From assembly GCA_903855995.1 (NCBI GenBank), contig CAIOAN010000009.1, forward strand, positions 1 through 64,000: a stretch of DNA of 64,000 bases, in the 5' to 3' direction. Positions 1-9,000 of the stretch are shown here, in pieces; the first letter of the stretch is position 1; each line of letters opens with the position of its first letter. The notes under the pieces are model-generated. The model was not told the DNA's origin. It was given only the letters and a program-made list of their open reading frames with translations, and ran no database searches. The stretch is from an uncultured Opitutia bacterium (GTDB lineage: Bacteria; Verrucomicrobiota; Verrucomicrobiia; Opitutales; UBA953). The translations under genes and the position numbers were made by a program.

Positions 1-3000
1 AAGGTTGAGCGTCGGGCTGGCGCCCGCGAGGGCGACTTGCGCCGTGCTCGTGAACTTCACGGCCCCGGTGCCCGAGGAGGCGAGGGCGGCGCCGGCGGCC
101 AGCGTGAGGCTTCGATCGGTGGTCTGCGTATTGCTGCTTTCGACATTCAGTACCGCCCCGGAGCTCACGACGAGTTTGGTCGGGTCGCTTACGTCAGTGA
201 TGCCTACGGAGCTCGCATGCGATCCGTCGCCGAGGTCGGTGACGGTGAGCTTGCCGGCGCTTACTTGCGTCGGGGCGGTGTAGGTGTTGGCGCCGGTGAG
301 TTTGAGTTCGCCTGCATCGGTTTTCGTAAACTGCGACGAGCCGGTGAGCACGACATCGACCCGCCCGGTCATGGGTACGGAGGTGATCGGCAGGGAGCCG
401 CCGGTCAGGGTCGCATCGGCCGCGAGCGTGATCGCATTGGCAATCGTCAGGTTATTGAGATTGAGTGTGCCGGCTGAACCGACGCTGACCATGCCGGAGC
501 CAAGCGCGCCGGCGTCGGCGATCTTGAGGATACCGCCGGAGATGGTGGTGCCGCCCGAATAAGTATTGGCAACATTGAGCAGCAGCAGGCCACTACCGGA
601 CTTCGTCAGTGAACCGGTGCCCAGGGAAAGGCCCGAACCGTTTATCGTTACATTGCCCGCGCCGCCGATCGTGAGATTCGTGTCTGTGCCGGTGACCCCG
701 CCGGAGATTGTCAGCGTGCCCGCCGTGGCGACAATCTTCGACGTTGTCGACAGGGTGATCGCACCGCCGATCGTATTGTTGCCGGAGATATTGCGGAGGG
801 CACCGTTGGAAGAGAGTCCGGTACCGTTGAGCGTCAAGGCCTCGGTGGTGACCGTGATGTTGCCTTGAAGGCTCAGTTCGGCACCGTCGGCGACCGTCGT
901 GCCCGCGGTGTCGGTGCCGAGGGCGGAACCATGGCCGATGGTCAGCACACCGTTGCTCACCGTGGTGGTACCCGCGTAAGTATTGGCGCCTGAGAGGATG
1001 AGGGTGCCAGCGCTATCTTTGGTCAGGGAGCCGTTGGAGCCGGAGAGGCCGCCGGCATAGGAGCCGTCGGAAACGGTCAGGGCGGTGGAGCCGAGGGCGA
1101 TCGTGCCCCCGTTGAGGTGGGTGATGGTCGACGTGGCGCCATTCAGGTTCAACGTTCCGGCGGTCAGGGTGGTGATCGTCGCCACGCCGGACACGGTCGT
1201 GGAGCCGCTGGCGCTGTTGAAGGTCGTGATGGTCGCGTCGCCTCCGAGGGCGTTCGTGCCGCCGGAGACCGTGGTGATCGCGGCTGCGCCGGTGACGGTG
1301 TTGGTACCGCCGGAGACCGTGGTGGCGGAGAGCGAACCGAGAGAGTTCGTGCCGGCGGTGATGTTGCCGGTCAGGAGACCGGTGACCGTGACCGAGCTGC
1401 CGACATTGCCGGTCATGGAGCCCGCGGTGATCGTGCCGGCGCCCGAAGTCACGTTGCCCGTCAGCAGGTTGGTGACCGACACATCGCCGCCGGAGAGGTT
1501 GCCCGTGAGCGTGCCGGCCGAGACCGTGCCACCAGTGACATTGGCGGTCAGGAGGCCGGTGACGTTGATGATGCCAGCGGCGACGCCGCCGGTGATCGTG
1601 GCGTTGGCTCCGAAGGTGGTCTTGCCGGCACCTGACAGCGAGGCGGCCGTGAGCGTGCCCGTGCCGGTAAAATTCAGGGCGTTATCGTCGGTGGCGTTCA
1701 CGTTGGTGAGCGCGCCGACGGTGAGCCCGTTACCGGTGATCGTCGCCTTGGCGGTCGCGTCCAAGGTGAGCGTCGCGGCCGAGTTGAAGTTGGCCGCCGA
1801 CAGGATGGCGCCGTTGACGGTGATGCTGGTCGTGCTCGCCAGGGCGCCGGCGGCGGCGGTGAGGGTGCCGGCCGAGACCGTGGTAGCGCCGGAGTAGGTG
1901 TTGGCGCCGGAGAGGGTGAGGTTGCCCGCGCCTGCCTGGGTGAGGCTACCCGTGCCGGAGATGATGTTGGCGACCGAGAGGGCGTTGCTGCGGTTGAAGA
2001 CCAAGGCCGCGTTGTTCGTGACCGCGCCCGAGCCGAGGGATCCCGTCGTGCCCGCTTCGCCGACCTGCAGGGTGCCGGCGGAGATGGTCAGGCCGCCCGA
2101 GAAGTCATTGGCGCCCGAGAGCTTCACGATGCCCGCGCCCGTCTTCGTGATCGAACCCGCGCCCGTGATCACGCCCTGGAAGATTGCGATCGAATCCGCC
2201 AGCGTCGCATCGAGCGTCGCGGTGTTATTCACCGTAATCGTACCGGTGCTGAAGGTCGTCGTACCCGAGGCATCCATGCCCAGTGTGCCAGTGCCGGCGG
2301 CAGGGTTGCCAGCCGTACCAGACCCAATCTGGCCCGAGATACCAAAGTCGACCGCGTTGGAGGTGATGTCCTTGAGGTACCAATTACCTGTCGTCGCGGA
2401 TGCTCCCCAGTTAACGAGCCTAAAAGTAATAGTCGTGCCTGCCGAAATACCTTGAAGCGCGGAGATGCCTGAAAGGTCGATGGCGCTGGTTAACGTAGCG
2501 GAGGTAGGATTTGTTAGGGTTGTGATGTCGGTAAATGCACCGCTTCCAACCTGATATTGCCATAGGGTGTTTCCTGGACCGGTGCTTGTGCGGTAGGTGT
2601 TGTATGCAAGGATGGTTCCCAGCTTGAGAATCTTGCTGGAAGAACTCACGGTGAATGTCGCGAAATCGCCAGCGGCGATGGCTGCCGCCGAGTCGGCTGA
2701 GTTGAGTCCGTTTCCGCCCCAGGCCAAAGTGGTAGAGCTACCACTGTTTGTCATGCCTGATCCGCGTGTTAGTCCGCTGGAGCTAAGGTTCGCATCGATG
2801 TTCGTCGGAGCAAACGGAGATACACCGTAAGTGGACCCTGCTACGGTTGAAAAGTCCCACGTCAAAAGATTGGCGGAACTTCCATAACTTAGAGTATTGC
2901 TAGTTGCCGCAGTGCCGATAACGATGTTGTTCGAGGTGGTCACTCCGTTGCTGCCGCGCACTTCGCCAGCCGAGAGGGTGACGGTGCCCGAGCCGAGTGC

Positions 3001-6000
3001 ACCGGTCGTGGCCGCTTTCACGACACCGGCCGAGACATTGATGGCGCCGGAATAGGTCGAGGCGCTGTTGCCACCGAGGGAAAGGGTACCGGTGCCGCTC
3101 TTGTTCAGGGAACTGCTGCCGCTGAAGGTGCCCGTATAGCTGCTGATGGCGGGGCTGGTGTTGGTGACGGTGATTGCGGCGTTGGCATTGACGACGCCGC
3201 TGCCGGAAAGGCTGCCGAGGGTTTCGGCGACGTTGACGTTGACGGTTCCATTGTCGGCCAGGCTGCTGATGGTCTGGGCGGTGCCGAGGGTCAGGGTGGC
3301 GCCAGAGGCGACGGTGATATCGCCCGAGATCACGCCCGCCCCAGTGGTGATGAGCGACCCGGCGTTGACGGTGGTCGCGCCGCTGTAGGTATTGGCACTG
3401 CTGAGGGTGAGTGCACCGGTGCCGGCCTTGATGATCGAGCCGGTGCCGGTGATGACGCTGGTCAGGGTGGCGACGGCGCCGACACCGAAGGTGCTATCGG
3501 TGCTCTCATTGATGGTGAGCGCCGTACCGTTGAGGGTGAGGGTCTGCGCGATTGTGCCGGTGACGGCGGTCCAGTTGCTGGTGAGCGTGCCAATCGACTG
3601 CGCGGCGTTGTTCAGGATGACCGTCGTGGCGTTGGTGCTGGTCTGGAAGAAGGTCAGGCTTCCGGTGCCAAGCGCCGAGCCGCTGTTGATCGTGATTGTT
3701 CCATTGCCGATCTGGGTCGAACCGGTGTTCGTATTCGCAGTTCCGGCAAGGATCAGGTTGCCTGCGGCGGCTTTGACGAGGTTGCCTGCGCCGATCAGGT
3801 TGCCGGAGAGGGTGAGCACGGCGCCGGCAGACGTCGGCTCGATGCGATTCGTAGTGCCGTCGGCGAGCACGACGTTACTCAGGAGCGTGACGGCCGCGCC
3901 GCTCAGCGTGCTGAGGACCGGGCTGGCTGACTGATTGGCGTTGAGTGTGAGGGTCTGACCGATACCGCCGAATGTCCCTGCGATATTTAGGGTGAGTGAG
4001 CTGGCCGCGTTGACGGCGATGGCTCCGCTGGTCGGCAGAGCGGTGGTGGCACCAACCACGAGGGTTCCGGTGTTGACCGTCGTGCCGCTGCCGTAGGTAT
4101 TGGTGCCGGAAAGAGTGACGGTGCCACCGGTGATAATCAGGCTGCCGGTCGCGCCGCTGATGCTGCCCGCGCTGGTGCCCGCGGAGACGGTGAGGGCGGT
4201 GGTGCCAAGGGTGACGGTCCCGCCGTTGAGGGTGGTCACCGAGGAGGTCGCCCCATTAAGGTTCAGCGTGCCGGTGGTCAGGGTGCCGATCGTCGCCGCG
4301 CCATTGACGGTCGTCGACCCGCTGCTGCTGTTGAAGGTGGTGATCGAAGCGGCGCCGGTGATGGTGTTCGTGCCGCCGGTGACGGAGGTGGAACTCAGCG
4401 AGCCGGCGTTGACCGTGCCGCCGCCCAGGGTGCCCGTGAGCAGGCCGGTGGAGGTGACGTTGCCGCCGGTGATATTGCCGGTGAGGGTGCCTGCGGTGAC
4501 GGTGCCACTGGAGACCGCCGCGGTGAGCAGGCCGACGACCGTGACGGTGCCGGTGCTGATGCCGCCGGTGATGGCCGCGTCGCTGCCGAAGCGGGTCGAG
4601 CCAGCGCCGGCGAGGGAGGTGAGGGTGATGACGCCGCTGCCGTTGGTGAAGCTCAGGGAGCTATCCGTGGCGTCATTGTTGGTGACAGCGCCGGTGATGG
4701 TCAGGCCAGAGCCACTGATTGTCGCCGTGCCGGTGGTGTCGAGGGTCAGGCTCGCGGCGGCACCGTAGTCGACCGCGCTGAGGGCGGCGCCGTTGATGGT
4801 GATGCCGCTGGTGCTGCCCAGGGCGCCGGTAATGTTCGCGGTCAGGGTGCCGCCGGAGATCAGGGTCGCACCGCTGAAGGTATTGGCGTGGGAAAGGGTC
4901 TGGTTACCGCTGCCGGTCTTGGTCAGGCCTCCGGTGCCGCTCATCGTACCGCTGAAGTCGGTCGAGGTATTGGCGCCGCCGGTGGCGAGGGTGAAGCCCG
5001 CATTCGCGAGCGTGCCCGCTCCGGCCAGCGAGCCGATGTTTTCGGTGCCGCCGAGGGTGAGGGTCGTGCCGGCCGAGAGCGTGATGGACGGGGTGCCGGT
5101 GAGGCGGCTGGCGGAACCAAAGGTCGTCGTGCCTGCGGTGACATTCACCACGGTGGCGGCGGAAGTGACCGACAGCGTCCGGGTGGCGTTGAAGTTCAGC
5201 GTGCCGGTGCCGAGGTTGACGCTCAGGGTGCCGCTATTTAGGTCGTACGTCGACGCAGTGAGAGTGCCGGTGCCCGCGAGAGTGCCGCCTGCCAGCGTGA
5301 GTGAGCCCACGGTTTCGTTGCCCCCAAGGGACAGCGTGCCGCTGTTGATGGCCAAGGTCGCGGCGGAGTTCAGGCGTCCGGCGGAACCGAGGGTGGTCGT
5401 GCCGGTGGTGACGGTGAGCGCACCCGCACCTAGCTGGGCGTTGACCGTGCCGCCAGTGAGGGCGTAAGTGCCGGCGGTGAGTACGTAAGCCGAGCCACCG
5501 AGCGTGCCACCGGAAAGAGCCAAGGCACCGATGGTGTCGTTGCCGCCCAGCGTCAGGGTGCCAGCCGACAGGTTGATCGTCGCGGTGTCGGCCAAGCGGT
5601 CGGCGGCCGTGGTGATCAGCGTGGCACCGGAGATATTGACCGTGGTGGCTCCGATGACGCCGGAGAGGGTGGTGGTACCGCTGGCGGCGTTCAGGGTGCC
5701 GTCACCGAGGTTGCCGCTGATCGTGCCGCCGGTGAGGTTGTAGTTCGTGGCGGTGAGCGTGCCGTTGGTCAGGGTCGCCGTGCCGGACTGGTTGTAAGTC
5801 GCAATCGTGTCGCTGAAGCCGCCGAGGTCGAAGGTCGCTGCGCCGGAAAGAGTCAGGGTGGAGGTGTTGGCGAGGAGATCGGCGGCCCCGAGGGCCAGGG
5901 TCCCTTCCGAGATATTGACGGTCGTGGTGGCGACGGAGCCGTTGAGGGTTAGGCTTCCTGCGCCGGTCTTGGTGATCGTGCCCGAGCCCAGGAGCGCGGC

Positions 6001-9000
6001 CGTGGAGAGGTTGCTGGCGCCCGTGAGGGTGAGGGCGAAGCCGGCGTTATCCAGCGAACCCGTGAACACGATCGCGCCGCCGGTCGCGGTGACCGAGGAG
6101 TTGGCGTTCTGGGTCAGGTTCAGGCCGATCGTCTGGGTGGCGCTCGAGCTATTCAGAATGCCGTTGGCGCCGAAGGTCAGCGCGTTGCCATTCAGCGTGT
6201 AGGCGCCAGCCGCGGCATCGAAGGTGATGCTCGGGACCGTGGTGAGGGTGGATAGGTCGTTGTTCGTGACACCGCCGGTCGCTCCCTTGAAGACCAGCGC
6301 GTTGCCATCGATGGCCACCGCGCCGCCATTCCAATTGCCCGTCGTGCTCCAGTTGCCCGCGCCTCCGGTGTAGGACGAGTCAGACGAGAGGATGAAGGCC
6401 GTGGTGTAAATCAGGCTCAGGTCGTTCGGGCTGTTGACCGCATCGTATCCCAGTGAGAACGTACCATTGAGCGTGTTGGCAAAGCCCGTCGTGCCGTTGG
6501 CGGCGGCGGTCACGATCGAGAACTTCGAGGCGTCGAAGCCCGTGATACCACCGGTAAACGTGCCGAGGAGCCAGGTGTACGAGGTGTTTGGGTTGAAATT
6601 CAGGGCGCTACCGTTGGTGGTGCTGCCGGAGAGCGTCCAGAGGTTGAGGTTGAACTTGGAACCCGAGGTCGCGCTGATGGTCAGCGCGCCCGTGCTGTTG
6701 ATGAAGTCGAAGCCTGTGCCTGCGTTACCCGTGGCGTCAAGGAGCTGCCAGTTGTAATTACCGCCCCCGGCGAAGGTCACGGCCCCCGTATTCAAAGTGC
6801 CTGGGCTATTGCCAGGGCTGATCGTGCCGCCGGAGTTGACGGTTACGGCGCCGACCGTGCCGGAGCCGCCGAGGGTGCCGGTATTGTTGACGCTGACGGC
6901 GGAGCCGCTGGCGAGGGCGCCGTTGACGACGAGGGCGCCGGCGTTGACGGCCGTGGTGCCGCCGTAGGTGTGGGTGCCCGAAAGGGTGAGGGTGCCGGTG
7001 GTGGCCTTGACTAGGTTGCCGTTCGGGCCCGTGATGGCGGTTGCGCTCGTACCGCCGTTGACCGTCAGCGTCGTGGTGCCGAGGTTCAGCGTGCCGCCGT
7101 TGAAGGTGCCGATGCTGGCCGTCGCACCGTTGAGGTTCAGCGTGCCGTCTGAGACCGTCGTGAGAGCGCCGACTCCTCCGACGGTAGTCGTGCCGCCCGA
7201 GACCGTGCCGATTGTCGCGGCGCCGGTGACAGTGTTGGTACCGCCCGAGACGGTCGTCGAGGAAAGTGAGCCGAGGGAGTTGGTGCCCGCGGTGATATTA
7301 CCTGTGAGCAGGCCGGTGACCGTGACGGAGCTGTTGACCGTGCCGGTCATCGATCCCGCGGAGACCGTTCCGCCCGAGACGTCGCCCGTGAGGAGGTCGG
7401 TCAGCGTGAGCGAGGTCGAGGCGCCCGAGACATTGCCAGTCAAGGAGGCGGCGGTGACCGTGCCGCCGGTGATGGCCGAAGAGAGAGCTCCGGCGACGTT
7501 GACCGTACCGTCGGAGATGCCGCCCGAGGTGATGGTGGCCGCTGCGGCGAAGCGCGTCTTGCCGGCCCCTGAGAGCGAGGCGAGGGTGATCGTGCCGGTG
7601 TTACCGGTGAAATACAGCGCGTCCGTGGCTGGATTCGCGTTCGTCACGGCGCCGACGGAGAGGCCGGTGCTGGAAAGGGTTGCCGTCCCGGTCGAGTTGA
7701 GGGAGAGGGTGGCGCCCGACTTGAAGTCGGCTCCCGTCAGGAGGGCGCCATTCACCGTAATCGCCGTGGTGCCGGCCAGAGAGCCCGCGCTGGCGGAGAG
7801 CGTGCCGCCCGAGATCGTGGTCGTTCCCGTGTAGGTGTTAGCGCCGGAGAGGGTCAGCGTGCCGGCGGCGGACTTGGCGAAATTACCGCTGCCGGAAAGG
7901 ATGGCCGAGATCGTGCCGGCCTGCGGGGTGACCTTGTCGACTCCGATTGATCCCGTGGTGGAGGAGAGCGTCCCGGAAGTGAGCGTGACGTTATTGGTGA
8001 TGGTGAAGGCCCCGAGAGCCAGCGTGCCGCCGTTGATTGTCATGGCGCTGGTACCGAAGGCGGCGTTATTGCCTGCCGCCAGCGTGCCGGCCGAGACGAG
8101 CGTCGCACCCGAATAGGTGTTGGCACCCGAAAGCGTCCAGGTGTTGGTCCCCGACTTAGTCACCGCCGTCGCGCCCGTGCCGTTGTCGCCGAGTGTGCCC
8201 GAGAGGATGCCGGCCTGCGTGCCCGAAGAGGAAGTCAGCGTCAACGTGCGGGCCGTGTTAGATCCGGACAGGGTGGCGCTGCCTGAAAGCGTGAAGGTTC
8301 CAGAAGCGGCGGCGACGTCGATCGTGCCGCCAGACGTTCCGAGGGTGAAGTTACGGTCGGAGGCAGTCGTACCCGTTCCCGTGTATTGCAGCGTGCCACC
8401 ATTCAAGACCAGGTTGGCGGCCGCATTGGACGCCGCACCGAGATTACCCGTTACGCCGCCATTCCCGATTGAGCCGACACTCAAGGTGCCGCCGTTGATC
8501 GAGACCGAACCCGTGAAGGTGTTGGCGCCCGAAAGAATTTGGGTCCCCGCACCGGTCTTGACGAGATTGATGGTGCCGGTCGATCCGCTGATAACGCCGC
8601 TGAATCCAACGCCCTGGGTGGTTACACCGCTGAGGGTGAGCGTCGACGCCGTCGCGTTAAGATTAGTAATCGAGGGCTTGGTGGACGTACCAGTATTGCC
8701 GTCAGAGAGATAAGCGATCTCCAGATTTTTACCGTTGAGGTCTACGACCGAGGCGACACCGGCCGCGGTTGAGGGATTAAAGATGAGCCCGGTCGTAGTC
8801 GGAAGGGCGTTATTGATGCCGATCTGAAGGTTGGCTGCGACGGGGTTATTGGCGTCAGGTGCCGATGCCTCGATGATGGTGTTGCCGGTATAAGTGCTCA
8901 CGCCGCCCAGAATCGTGGTGCCACCTCCACCAGAGGTGGCGCTATTGCTGATCATCAGGTCGGCGTTACCGCTGATGACGCTGTTTACCGTTAGTTTTCC

